A stretch of 64,000 nucleotides of DNA from GCA-002715885 sp045561575 (GCA_045561575.1 JBJKXM010000004.1:1-64000), one strand, 5' to 3'; positions 1 to 8,328 are shown, counted from the stretch's first letter. Translations and numbers: made by a program. Notes: generated by a model not told the origin, from the sequence alone.

Positions 1-40
1 AGCAGAGTATTAAAACAAGAAATAAAAGAATTTTTTTCAT
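1..40 (-). CDS. Partial CDS, N-terminal signal peptide only
   Basis: A minus-strand ATG at 40..38 opens a reading frame that runs off the left edge. The 13 visible residues are MKKILLFLVLILC, a lysine-rich N-terminus and hydrophobic core that look like a signal peptide; the Cys at residue 13 could be a lipobox cysteine, but the following residues are missing. It starts 3 nt after the stop codon of the Tat-exported protein upstream, so it is probably the next gene of the same envelope operon. No function can be assigned. Confidence 0.55.
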   Translation of the reverse strand, partial: MKKILLFLVLILC

Positions 41-43
41 AAA

Positions 44-1375
44 TCATATTAAGTCAAATAATGATTTACTAGACGCTACTAAGCCAGAGCCAACAACATC
101 ATTTTTACATCCAAGTATTTCTGCAATAGTGGGAGTAATATTAACAATATCTCCGATTTGATTATTTTCTCCTCCAATAGAAAGATTCCCATCAATTCCT
201 GGACCAACAATACTAGAAAAAATTCTTCGACTGTTTCCATCTGAATGGTCATATCCAGAAAAAGCATTTCCATCTTCAATATTATTTGAATTTAAATTTC
301 TTCCATGCTCAGGAACAACCATCATTGTTGTGTTATTTGCCATTTCAGGAATGTTATTTTGAATATAATCCCAAATATGACCTACACCATGATCAGCTCT
401 ATGCAAGCTTTCTAAATAGCTTGTAAAATTACTGTGACACCCGTCAACATTTGACAAATAAATAACAGTTAAAGTAGGTTTAAACCTTTTCATTACTTCA
501 CATGCATAGCCAATAGTTCTTAAATCACCATTATCAGCGATTGGTGGATGAGCAATTGTGCCAGCATCAGTTTTTTCAAACATATCCTTAACAAAAGTTT
601 TAATTTCTGCTTTTTCTTCTTCTGTATTTCCAATATTTGGTAATTGTTTTCCTTGTGAATACCACACATTGTCTAAAAAGTATTTCATTTTATACATTGG
701 ATCAAGCTCATCTTCTGGGTGATATACTTTTGCATTTTTTAAATGTTTTTCACCATCAGAACCAAAAGTTATAGTAGGAGCTAAAAAATTAGCTCCATAA
801 CTTGCTCCATAAGCCGAATGAGTACTATAATCTAATAGAGGAATCGAGTTACCGATTCCATTTCCAATAAACCAAGTTTTTGTTGCTTTTTCACCCTGAT
901 GCCTTCTAAGATATTCAAAAATAGTAGGCATGGTAGGCTTATTTCTTAAACCCTGAGTATACATATAATTACCGGTGATCATTGCATTTACTCCAGCATA
1001 ATGACCTACAGCAGAAGCATTTACTTCTCTAAAAGTAGTTCCTTGATTTTCTATTGTTTGAGATAAAATTTTTGGAATTGGCGTATCACCATCAATAATA
1101 TTTTTAGTACCATAAACAATTTTGTCTGTTGGAGCAGCTCCATCAAATAAATTATAAAGAATATTACCAGCGCTTGGGTATGACTGACTATCATCCAAAT
1201 AACGTTGTAGAATAGATTCTTGCTGTCTTACACCTCCAGCAAAAGCTACCAAAACAACGTGGTCAGACATTCTCATCCCAGAGGCAGCAAAAAGACGTCC
1301 AGAAGGTATAATTAATGGCGTAGTTATTACAGCACTAGCAAGAGATGCTTTCTTTATAAATGATCTTCTTTTCAT
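44..1375 (-). CDS. Tat-exported alkaline-phosphatase-superfamily protein (DUF1501/sulfatase-like)
   Basis: The protein has 443 residues. The N-terminus carries a twin-arginine signal (RRSFIKK at residues 3-9) followed by a hydrophobic stretch ending near LFA at 28-30, so export of a folded protein is predicted. The rest resembles the alkaline phosphatase/sulfatase fold: a first beta strand VVLVAFAGG (40-48), an ITG turn (133-135), a possible metal motif NVDGCH (309-314), PEHGRN (355-360) and YDHSDG (375-380). In related hydrolases the first strand normally ends in an Asp metal ligand (FDG); here it reads FAGG, and I cannot place a Thr/Ser nucleophile. Activity is therefore uncertain and it may be a binding protein. 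It is the last complete gene of an operon with two lipoproteins and a T9SS protein. The Tat signal is clear; the fold assignment is inferred from motifs. Confidence 0.7.
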   Translation of the reverse strand: MKRRSFIKKASLASAVITTPLIIPSGRLFAASGMRMSDHVVLVAFAGGVRQQESILQRYLDDSQSYPSAGNILYNLFDGAAPTDKIVYGTKNIIDGDTPIPKILSQTIENQGTTFREVNASAVGHYAGVNAMITGNYMYTQGLRNKPTMPTIFEYLRRHQGEKATKTWFIGNGIGNSIPLLDYSTHSAYGASYGANFLAPTITFGSDGEKHLKNAKVYHPEDELDPMYKMKYFLDNVWYSQGKQLPNIGNTEEEKAEIKTFVKDMFEKTDAGTIAHPPIADNGDLRTIGYACEVMKRFKPTLTVIYLSNVDGCHSNFTSYLESLHRADHGVGHIWDYIQNNIPEMANNTTMMVVPEHGRNLNSNNIEDGNAFSGYDHSDGNSRRIFSSIVGPGIDGNLSIGGENNQIGDIVNITPTIAEILGCKNDVVGSGLVASSKSLFDLI

Positions 1376-1377
1376 AA

Positions 1378-1872
1378 TTAATAAAATTGATATTCATTAG
1401 ACAAAGCAAAAGACATATAGACCATTTCACAAGATACATTTGGATTTGCATTAAGGTAATTCAAGAAAAACTCTCTTTCAGCTTCAGTAATATTTCTAAC
1501 AAAAAATCTCTTATATGTATCTTCAAGAAAAAGATCTAAATCAGCACGCATTAGGGAATCTGAAGGAATAATTACATCTGACTTATTCATAAAATTACTA
1601 AGAACAATTTCATGAGCAACTTGCTTATCTCCTATTGATTCAATACACCTTGTAATCTCGACAAGCTCATTAGAAGAAAGTGCTTTTTGAAAGAGATTAG
1701 CATAAACAATTGAAATATATTGACTAACTGATTTTAATTTATTTTTATTTGCATTATAAGAACTAGATTGAAGTTGATTAATATCGTAAACAATATCATC
1801 TTTTTGACATGATGAAATAGTAAAAAATACTAATACAAAAACAAATATTTTTTTAAAATTGTGCATATTCAT
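1378..1872 (-). CDS. Small lipoprotein with DUF1549-like helical repeats
   Basis: A 164-residue lipoprotein: hydrophobic leader and lipobox SSC with the lipidated Cys at residue 22. I do not recognise a named family. Two segments share a pattern with the neighbouring 302-residue lipoprotein: a helix, then FQKALSSNE (61-69), and a helix, then VRNITEAE (125-132). This resembles the RxPTxxE turn of DUF1549-like proteins. The C-terminus (SNEYQFY) also matches the neighbour's (TDEYAQF). Its start overlaps the upstream lipoprotein by 20 nt, and its stop lies 2 nt before the Tat protein's start, which suggests translational coupling and a shared surface or periplasmic role. An alternative Met start is available at residue 3. 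Confidence 0.65.
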   Translation of the reverse strand: MNMHNFKKIFVFVLVFFTISSCQKDDIVYDINQLQSSSYNANKNKLKSVSQYISIVYANLFQKALSSNELVEITRCIESIGDKQVAHEIVLSNFMNKSDVIIPSDSLMRADLDLFLEDTYKRFFVRNITEAEREFFLNYLNANPNVSCEMVYMSFALSNEYQFY

Positions 1873-2761
1873 CAGTTTTCATTATATATCGTTGTAATTT
1901 AAGAAAATCACAGGTATTAAAAAAATCATTCATTAAAAAATCGGTTTCTTGAGTTGTAGGCGTTCTTGCAAGTAAAGTCAAGTATGACCAGTGAATAGTA
2001 CCTTCATAGAATTCACGTGTGTTACAAATAATATCAATAAAATCTTCTTTATTTGTTCCAGAAAAACCAAAAACAGTATTTGGCATTTCATCCTCAATCA
2101 TTGCATAAGAATTATCAAACTCATTTTGAGTAGGATACCTAAACAAAAGATTATCAAAAGCAGCATTAACAAAATTAAAAGTATTCATATTTATTTGATC
2201 ATAAATAGGACTATTAATCATTCTTCTATGCATTTCTTTAATGTCAATTGAATCATTATAAAGCATTGATTTTGAAACTAATATGTCATTTAACCTATAA
2301 TAACTTAATAGGTTGTTGTGAGCTCCAATTAAATTTCCAGCAATAGAATCAACTTCATAGAAAAAAAGAAAAATACCCATTTCGTTTTGTATATATGAGT
2401 CAGAAACTCCTTCAATTAATCTTACTTTAATCATTTCATACAATCTATTAAAATAAGCATTCTTGTAAGAAATATCACCGGCAATAAATGAAGTATCTAA
2501 TTGCAACTTGGAAATTAAAGAATCTCGTGAATCAAAAGTCACATCATTATCTCTTAGAAACTGTACATCATTTTCCATTTCATTGTCTAATGGTTCTCTC
2601 CCAATTAAGTCTATATACAATCTATTAACATAATTCTCCAATAAAATTGTAGGAATTTCACTGTATACTGGAGCATTATTATTAGGGATAATAACTACAT
2701 CTTTCTCACATGCGCTAAAAAGAGATACAATAAAAATAAAATGTAATAGTTTTTTACTCAA
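1853..2761 (-). CDS. Lipoprotein with three DUF1549-like RxPTxxE repeats
   Basis: A 302-residue predicted lipoprotein with lipobox FSAC (Cys18). Three segments share a helix-turn pattern: YVNRLYIDLIGREPLDNE (44-61), FDNLLFRYPTQNE (202-214) and YLTLLARTPTTQE (260-272). The first strongly resembles the opening of DUF1549, which in Planctomycetes is typically encoded beside a Tat-exported DUF1501 protein. No haem or catalytic motif is visible. It overlaps the T9SS gene upstream by 8 nt and the small lipoprotein downstream by 20 nt. My reading is an outer-membrane-anchored helical-repeat protein working with the downstream Tat protein; this is inferred from the pattern and gene order only. Confidence 0.65.
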   Translation of the reverse strand: MSKKLLHFIFIVSLFSACEKDVVIIPNNNAPVYSEIPTILLENYVNRLYIDLIGREPLDNEMENDVQFLRDNDVTFDSRDSLISKLQLDTSFIAGDISYKNAYFNRLYEMIKVRLIEGVSDSYIQNEMGIFLFFYEVDSIAGNLIGAHNNLLSYYRLNDILVSKSMLYNDSIDIKEMHRRMINSPIYDQINMNTFNFVNAAFDNLLFRYPTQNEFDNSYAMIEDEMPNTVFGFSGTNKEDFIDIICNTREFYEGTIHWSYLTLLARTPTTQETDFLMNDFFNTCDFLKLQRYIMKTDEYAQF

Positions 2762-3701
2762 TTATAATTTTTTTGTAGATGGAATTAGAATAAGATTCTA
2801 TTTCAAGAATATAAACTCCACTTTCAATATTTGGAATATTAAATCCAAATGAACCTCTATTATTTGGTTTTAAGAAAACAGTTTTTCCGGTAATATCATA
2901 TAAGGATAAATCGTACATGTAATTATAATTAATCTCAATATTAATAAAACCATTAGAAGGGTTTGGATAAACTGAAAATTCTGAATTTAAATCTATAGTA
3001 TTTGAAGCACAGGTATCAACATCAATAAAAATTTCCCCAAATCGTGTACATCCATTTAGATCATTTGCTTGAACAAAATACGTAATATCACTTGTTGGAA
3101 AGAATGTAGCAGGATTGGATAATTGTGGTGCGTTTGTCCAAATAGTATTAACATAGGATGTGTCATGAACTAAATAAATTGAATCACCTAGACAAATATT
3201 AGGTGGGTTTGGAATTGAATAAATAGTCATTGACATATATTGCATATTAATCATAGCTGAATCAGTACATCCACTAGAATCTACAATAGAAACATGATAC
3301 ACTCCTGGACTAGCAACAGTCAATAAATTTCCATTTGAAAGTATATTACCCTGCATATCTGTCCAAACAATTGATGTAATAGGTGCAGTTCCTGCAGAAA
3401 CAGCTTCAATTACTGTTGGGTAATTACAAGGAATTGAGTCCCCAACAATACTTACATCACATGCAGATAATGAACATGGTTGACCTGGAACAAGTGTTGG
3501 ATCAACTGGACCCCAAAGTGTATTACCATCACATTGAGCTAAACAATCATTTGAATAAGCCATACCATTACAGGCACAGACAGGAGCATAAATCATTGGA
3601 CATATACAAAAAGGATTTATTAAGCTAGAATCAATACATTGTGATTTGACATCATTATTAAAACATATAATAATAATGAAAATTGATAAAAATCTCTTCA
3701 T
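2754..3701 (-). CDS. Secreted Kazal-domain protein with T9SS sorting domain
   Basis: The 315-residue product has an N-terminal signal peptide (about 1-20), then a Cys-rich Kazal-type segment at about 22-60 (Cys 22, 32, 34, 42, 44, 53, 57, with the typical PVCACNGMAYSNDC signature). A beta-rich middle follows, resembling adhesin or Ig-like repeats (about 80-230). The C-terminus is a Por-secretion sorting domain starting at FSVYPNPSNG near residue 243 and ending GVYILEIES...KKIIIE. It should cross the outer membrane through T9SS and be cell-attached or released. Kazal domains usually inhibit serine proteases, so protection from host, competitor or self proteases is plausible. It is the first gene of the minus-strand operon ending at the left edge. 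Confidence 0.8.
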   Translation of the reverse strand: MKRFLSIFIIIICFNNDVKSQCIDSSLINPFCICPMIYAPVCACNGMAYSNDCLAQCDGNTLWGPVDPTLVPGQPCSLSACDVSIVGDSIPCNYPTVIEAVSAGTAPITSIVWTDMQGNILSNGNLLTVASPGVYHVSIVDSSGCTDSAMINMQYMSMTIYSIPNPPNICLGDSIYLVHDTSYVNTIWTNAPQLSNPATFFPTSDITYFVQANDLNGCTRFGEIFIDVDTCASNTIDLNSEFSVYPNPSNGFINIEINYNYMYDLSLYDITGKTVFLKPNNRGSFGFNIPNIESGVYILEIESYSNSIYKKIIIE

Positions 3702-3781
3702 AAAATATAATTTCAGTAAATATAATGAATCAGAAAACCAACAGCAAAAAAAGAAAAAAAAACAGGATGAAATCTTATATT

Positions 3782-4528
3782 TTATCTAGTAAAAATAATT
3801 TCGTTTTTCGAGGTGATCTCTGAAAATTGATAACCTAATCCATTAAAATTTAACAACTCATCAATTTTATTTGGCTTTTCAGTCATTACAAATCTGGCAA
3901 ATGAACCTCTGGCTTTCTTAGCAAAGAATGATATAACTTTAAGCTTATCATTTTTATAGTCTTTAAAAATTGGAGTAATTACATTAGAAAAACTTTTTAA
4001 ATCTAATACTTTACTGTATTCATTAGAAGCTAGATTTAAAACAACATCATCTTTAGAACATTCAGACATTAGCTGTTTTGTTATTTTATCCCCCCAAAAT
4101 TCATATAAATTTTTATGACCATTAATCTCTAACTTTGTTCCCATTTCTAATCTGTATGGCATAATTTTATCCAAAGGCTTTAAAATACCATAAAGACCAG
4201 AAAGAATTCTTAAATTATCTTGCATGTATAGAATATCTGACTGTTTAAGAGTTTCAACATCAAGTTCGTTATAAACAGCGCCATCAAACATAAAAATAGC
4301 TGGTTTAGAAGAATCATTAAAAGGATAAGACCAATCATTGTAACGCTGTTTATTTAGCTTAGCAATACTTGAACTAACCCCCATTAAAGATGTAATTTGT
4401 TCCTCTGAGAAATTCTTTAATTCTTTAACTAAATCTTTAGATTCTTTTGCAAAAGGTATTGAACTTTCAGATTTAATATCACAACTTTTTTCATTTAATT
4501 TCTTTGCAGGAGAAATGATAACTTTCAT
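3782..4528 (-). CDS. yaaA: Peroxide stress protein YaaA (UPF0246/DUF328)
   Basis: The product starts MKVIISPAKKLNE, the family hallmark, so I take the ATG at 4528 rather than an in-frame start 33 nt upstream; this gives 248 residues, close to the usual length. Later segments typical of the family are FMFDGAVYNELD, LSGLYGILKPLDKIMPYRLEMGTK, NLASNEYSK and FFAKKARG. In E. coli the protein limits intracellular iron during H2O2 stress and binds DNA. It is divergent from the EamA transporter gene, and the 41 nt between the starts holds promoter motifs on both strands. Confidence 0.95.
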   Translation of the reverse strand: MKVIISPAKKLNEKSCDIKSESSIPFAKESKDLVKELKNFSEEQITSLMGVSSSIAKLNKQRYNDWSYPFNDSSKPAIFMFDGAVYNELDVETLKQSDILYMQDNLRILSGLYGILKPLDKIMPYRLEMGTKLEINGHKNLYEFWGDKITKQLMSECSKDDVVLNLASNEYSKVLDLKSFSNVITPIFKDYKNDKLKVISFFAKKARGSFARFVMTEKPNKIDELLNFNGLGYQFSEITSKNEIIFTR

Positions 4529-4538
4529 AATGTAGTTG

Positions 4539-4546
4539 TATTTTTG
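4539..4546 (+). promoter_or_regulatory. -7 box TATTTTTG for the EamA gene
   Basis: Perfect match to the Bacteroidota -7 consensus TAnnTTTG, 23 nt before the ATG at 4570. No convincing -33 TTG lies at the usual distance. Confidence 0.5.
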
Positions 4547-4548
4547 TG

Positions 4549-4568
4549 CAAATTTATTCAAATTTATT
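4549..4568 (-). promoter_or_regulatory. Duplicated -7 box (direct repeat) for yaaA
   Basis: The plus strand reads CAAATTTATT twice in tandem (4549-4558 and 4559-4568). On the minus strand each copy contains TAAATTTG (4556..4549 and 4566..4559), a perfect TAnnTTTG box. The proximal box lies 20 nt before the yaaA ATG. Two start sites 10 nt apart are possible. Confidence 0.5.
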
Positions 4569-4569
4569 C

Positions 4570-5460
4570 ATGTATCAAATCCTAAAAAATAATAAACTAT
4601 TAGCATTACATATAATGGTTCTTTTTTTGGGCTTTACTGGCGTTTTAGGAAAACTAATTACACTTGAAACACCCTACCTTGTATGGCATAGAATGTTTAT
4701 TGCTTTTGTTGCTCTTTTCTTCTTTTTACTTTTTAAGAAACAAATATTGAGCATAAATAAAAAAGACATCCTACCATTAATGGGAGTTGGAGCTATTGTT
4801 GCTTTACATTGGTTTTTCTTTTTTGGAGCAATTAAAGTTGCAAACATCTCTGTTGCAGTTATTTGTTTAGCTACTGCATCTTTGTTTTCAGCATTTATGG
4901 AACCAATTTTTTTCAAACGAAAATTATTATTGTATGAATTAGTTTTTGGAATTGTTGTATTTGTAACACTTTCCTACATGCTATATGAAAAACCAGAAAA
5001 TACAGAAATCAATTATTTTTTAGGATATATATATGGGATTGCTAGTGCCTTCCTAGGAACTTTATTTACTATGTTTAATGCAAAATATATCAATAAAGTT
5101 GATGCTGCAAAAATCACAATGCTTGAGATGCTAGGGGGTGTCATAGTTATAAGTATTTATTTTTTGATTATCGGAGATTTTAGCGTTTATACAACTCCAT
5201 TAATTTCAAGTGATATAATTTACTTAATATTACTTGGAACAATTTGTACTGCCGGTATATTTGTTTGGATGACAGAAATAATGCGTCACATAACTCCATA
5301 CGCCCTTATTATGGCCATAAATTTGGAGCCAATCTACAGTATTATAATTGGTATTATCATATTTAGTGATACTGAAATAATGAATTTATCGTTCTACATA
5401 GGAAGTTCAATAATTCTATTTATTGTTTTTTTAGATGGTTACATTAAAAACAAAAAATAA
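4570..5460 (+). CDS. EamA/DMT-superfamily transporter
   Basis: About 297 residues with ten hydrophobic segments in two EamA-like halves, for example LHIMVLFLGFTGVLGKL near the N-terminus and ICTAGIFVWMTEIMRHITPYA in the second half. This is the drug/metabolite transporter topology (inner-membrane exporter of amino acids or small metabolites; substrate unknown). I prefer the ATG at 4570 (MYQILKNNK) to an upstream in-frame TTG at 4546, because that TTG falls inside the -7 box. It is divergent from yaaA. Confidence 0.88.
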   Translation: MYQILKNNKLLALHIMVLFLGFTGVLGKLITLETPYLVWHRMFIAFVALFFFLLFKKQILSINKKDILPLMGVGAIVALHWFFFFGAIKVANISVAVICLATASLFSAFMEPIFFKRKLLLYELVFGIVVFVTLSYMLYEKPENTEINYFLGYIYGIASAFLGTLFTMFNAKYINKVDAAKITMLEMLGGVIVISIYFLIIGDFSVYTTPLISSDIIYLILLGTICTAGIFVWMTEIMRHITPYALIMAINLEPIYSIIIGIIIFSDTEIMNLSFYIGSSIILFIVFLDGYIKNKK

Positions 5461-5484
5461 TTTTAATCATTAAAATTTGATTTT

Positions 5485-5492
5485 TAATTTTG
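5485..5492 (+). promoter_or_regulatory. -7 box TAATTTTG for the thioredoxin-like gene
   Basis: Perfect TAnnTTTG match 16 nt before the ATG at 5509, in the 48-nt gap after the EamA gene. Confidence 0.5.
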
Positions 5493-5508
5493 CAAAAACT
5501 TTTATAAT

Positions 5509-6936
5509 ATGAAAAAACTTTTCTTCTTTATTTTATTAATAATAAGCTACACTACACTAGCTCAAACATCAAAATATAAAATTGAAGGTGAAGTTACTGG
5601 ACTTCAAGATACTGAAGTTATTTTAGCATATTATTTTGGAGGTAAACAATACGCCAAAGATACAGCTATATCAAAAAATGGTAAGTTTATATTTAGTGGT
5701 AATGAAGAACTTGAAGGCGGCATGTATTTGGTGGTTCTTCCTGAACAAAAATGGTTTGACATTATAGTTTCAGAACAAAAGTTCAAATTTAAAACATCAC
5801 TTAATAATTTAGTTAGTGATATGACATTTGTAAATTCTAAAGAAAACACTCCTTTTTACAAGTATTTAAATTTTATAAACCTAAAACAACAAGAAATATC
5901 ACCAATAAGAGAAAAACTAAAAACTGCTTCTGCTGAAGAAACTAAAAAACTTAAGAAACAACAAGAAGATATTGACAAAGAAGTAATGAGCTTCAGAGAA
6001 AATTTTTTAAAAAACAATAAAAATATTTTCTTTAGCAAAATTATTAAGGCTACAATAGATCCTATTATTCCTGTTTCCCAAAAAGACAAAGACGGAAATA
6101 TTGACGAAACATTCCCATTTAGATATTACAAAAATCATTTTTGGGATAATGTTGACTTTAATGATGAAAGGATTTTAAGAACACCTTTATTTCATTCAAA
6201 AGTTGAACAATATTTGGATAAAATGACTGCTAAAAATCCTGATTCAATTATTGTTTCAGCAAATATTCTAGTAGAGAAATCAAAGTTGAATAAAGAAATT
6301 TTTAGATATGTTGTATCACATATTACCTCTAAATATGAGAGATCTAAAATTATGGGAATGGATGCGGTTTTTGTAAATATGGTTGAAAACTATTATATAA
6401 CTAATATGTGCCCATGGGTTGAAGATGAGCAATTGAAAAAAATTATTGAAAGAGCAGAAAAAATTGCACCAAACTTAATTGGAAAAGTTGCTTCTGAATT
6501 TAATGATTTATATGGAAGACCTTTTATGAAAGATCTGAACGGTAAAACTCATACCTTACAATCTGTTGATGCTGAATACACTCTTCTTGTTTTCTACGGC
6601 CCTACTTGTGGTCATTGCAAAACAGAAATTCCTAAAATTAAAAACACAATAGATTCTTTAATTAGATTAAATTATGACATAAAAACTTTTGCAGTTGCCA
6701 CTGAATTTGATGTTTCAGAATGGCAAAAATTTATTAAAGAGCAAAAAACTGAATCATGGATAAATGTTGCCGATATAAGCCACGATGATGAAGGAAATCC
6801 ATTAGCAAGTAGCGACTGGAGAGATAAGTATGATATCTATTCAACGCCTGTTGTTTATCTTCTAGATAAAGAGAAGAAAATTGTTGCTAAACGAATTACA
6901 CATCAACAGTTTGCAGAAATTATTACAAGAGAGTAG
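5509..6936 (+). CDS. Periplasmic thiol-disulfide oxidoreductase (DUF4369-DUF5106-thioredoxin fold)
   Basis: 475 residues. Signal peptide to about residue 18 (TLAQ). A DUF4369-like N-terminal domain (about 22-100, with IEGEVTGL and SKNGKFIFSG) leads into a helical DUF5106-like middle (about 110-330), then a TlpA/AhpC-type thioredoxin domain with the redox motif GPTCGHCKTE near residues 364-373. Proteins of this build sit in the Bacteroidota periplasm and reduce or rearrange disulfides, often beside cytochrome maturation or secreted Cys-rich proteins. Its stop codon abuts the stop of the convergent Smr gene at 6936/6937, so no separate terminator fits between them. Confidence 0.9.
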   Translation: MKKLFFFILLIISYTTLAQTSKYKIEGEVTGLQDTEVILAYYFGGKQYAKDTAISKNGKFIFSGNEELEGGMYLVVLPEQKWFDIIVSEQKFKFKTSLNNLVSDMTFVNSKENTPFYKYLNFINLKQQEISPIREKLKTASAEETKKLKKQQEDIDKEVMSFRENFLKNNKNIFFSKIIKATIDPIIPVSQKDKDGNIDETFPFRYYKNHFWDNVDFNDERILRTPLFHSKVEQYLDKMTAKNPDSIIVSANILVEKSKLNKEIFRYVVSHITSKYERSKIMGMDAVFVNMVENYYITNMCPWVEDEQLKKIIERAEKIAPNLIGKVASEFNDLYGRPFMKDLNGKTHTLQSVDAEYTLLVFYGPTCGHCKTEIPKIKNTIDSLIRLNYDIKTFAVATEFDVSEWQKFIKEQKTESWINVADISHDDEGNPLASSDWRDKYDIYSTPVVYLLDKEKKIVAKRITHQQFAEIITRE

Positions 6937-7449
6937 TTATATCATAACATCTGTTGAACCTCCATTTAAAGATTCAAAATATCGGAGCTGGTAACTTTTT
7001 AACAAACTATGAACTTCTTTTTTTAACACCCCCTCACCTATCCCGTGTATGATAATCAGTTTATGAATATTTGAATTGATAGATTTTAATAGCACATCTT
7101 CGCATTTTTTGACTTGCAGATTGATAATTTCTGTATTTGTCATTAAATGATAGTCTGAAATAATGTTTTCTATATGTAAATCTAATTTCAATACATTAAG
7201 ATTTGATTTTACCTTTATCTTTTTTTCGCCAGTAGATAAATGATCTTTTGTGCAATTCAAATCGCCGTAGGAACTAACCGAATTTGTTGATTTATTAAAA
7301 TAAATTACGTCTGATTTATTTACAATTGATAAAAAACCAGAACTATCCTCAATCTCAAGCTTACGCTCTGAAATAACATTTTTAATAGTTCCAAAATCAT
7401 TAGATTTTAAAAATTTCACTTTATCTCCTATATTAAAATCTTTATTCAT
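6937..7449 (-). CDS. Smr-domain protein (short DUF2027 type)
   Basis: 170 residues. The N-terminal 50 residues form a small beta domain (IGDKVKFLKSNDFGTIKNV) like the start of DUF2027 proteins. The C-terminal half is an Smr domain: LDLHIENI near 90, then IIHGIGEGVLKKEVHSLL and a closing GSTDVMI. Smr domains are often nucleases acting on branched DNA or collided ribosomes. The usual Bacteroidota relative is about twice as long, with a large middle region; here that is nearly absent. It overlaps the DUF2279 gene by 1 nt and is the last gene of the dapF-to-Smr operon. Confidence 0.85.
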   Translation of the reverse strand: MNKDFNIGDKVKFLKSNDFGTIKNVISERKLEIEDSSGFLSIVNKSDVIYFNKSTNSVSSYGDLNCTKDHLSTGEKKIKVKSNLNVLKLDLHIENIISDYHLMTNTEIINLQVKKCEDVLLKSINSNIHKLIIIHGIGEGVLKKEVHSLLKSYQLRYFESLNGGSTDVMI

Positions 7450-8327
7450 CAGAAATATAATGGATGTAACCTAAACTTTTCATTACTATATTCTAATGTT
7501 GGGAATGGAATTTTTACATATCCAAAAACATTAGACAATATCGAAATAAATTTATTTTTAGTTTTGATTCTCATTAAATCAATATCTAAAGAAAATAAAA
7601 ACTGTCTATATCTTCCATCATCTGTAGTATTATTTGCACTAATCATATTTTTGGCACTATGTCCAACAGCTAGGTTTAACCAATTTGGAAATTGAGATTT
7701 TTCTAATGAAAATAAAGAATTAATATTAAGAGAAAGCCAGTATGTTTGACCATTATAATCTTTTAAACTTCTTTCAAAGAAAGAATCACCAAACAATTCT
7801 TTATTTAAACTTGAGGTTTCAGATTTAGAATAACTGTATTTAATTAAAAATTTTTGTTCCTGCCAATATAAATCTTGAAAAATTGCAAAAAATGACCCTA
7901 GAGAATTAGCAGCTAAATCACCAAATGAAGCACCCCAATTAGCAGAAAAACCATCTAAAACTTCTATAACTGTATTGTAAAAAGTGCCAGTCAATCCACC
8001 TATCCAAATAGCTTTTCGATCTTCTAAGCCAGCCCATTTATATAATTTAATTCCATTAACACCTAAGTAATAAGATGTTGCTGAATGCCCCATTTTATCC
8101 ATTTGCAACCATGATGAATTATCATTTATAAAATGAAAATTTGATTTAGGGTAATTTTTATACCATAATTCATTCATAGCAAATAATCCTAAAGAATAAG
8201 TACCAACTTCAAATAAAACAAGATTTTTTAATCTATTATTTTGAGCTTGATTTTCATTAACAAGATCTGTTGAATAAACATTAATACTATTTAAAAATAA
8301 TATCAAAAAAAACACAACAAACCTCAT
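7449..8327 (-). CDS. DUF2279 family envelope protein
   Basis: 292 residues with a signal peptide (about 1-19). The family core lies at about 50-150: WYKNYPKSNFHF, DKMGHSATSYYLG and EVLDGFSANWGASFGDLAANSLG. The remainder looks like membrane-associated or beta-barrel sequence. The biochemical role of DUF2279 is unknown; some members are annotated as YfiM-like outer-membrane lipoproteins, but there is no lipobox here. One nt separates it from the phosphoglucomutase gene and it overlaps Smr by 1 nt, so it is co-translated with housekeeping genes. Confidence 0.85.
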   Translation of the reverse strand: MRFVVFFLILFLNSINVYSTDLVNENQAQNNRLKNLVLFEVGTYSLGLFAMNELWYKNYPKSNFHFINDNSSWLQMDKMGHSATSYYLGVNGIKLYKWAGLEDRKAIWIGGLTGTFYNTVIEVLDGFSANWGASFGDLAANSLGSFFAIFQDLYWQEQKFLIKYSYSKSETSSLNKELFGDSFFERSLKDYNGQTYWLSLNINSLFSLEKSQFPNWLNLAVGHSAKNMISANNTTDDGRYRQFLFSLDIDLMRIKTKNKFISILSNVFGYVKIPFPTLEYSNEKFRLHPLYF

Positions 8328-8328
8328 T

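Noticed and set aside
44..1375. Second small ORF on the same strand inside the Tat protein gene (79..279)
   Set aside because: It is an out-of-frame shadow with Leu/Met-rich low-complexity sequence; the 443-residue frame has a clear signal and motifs.
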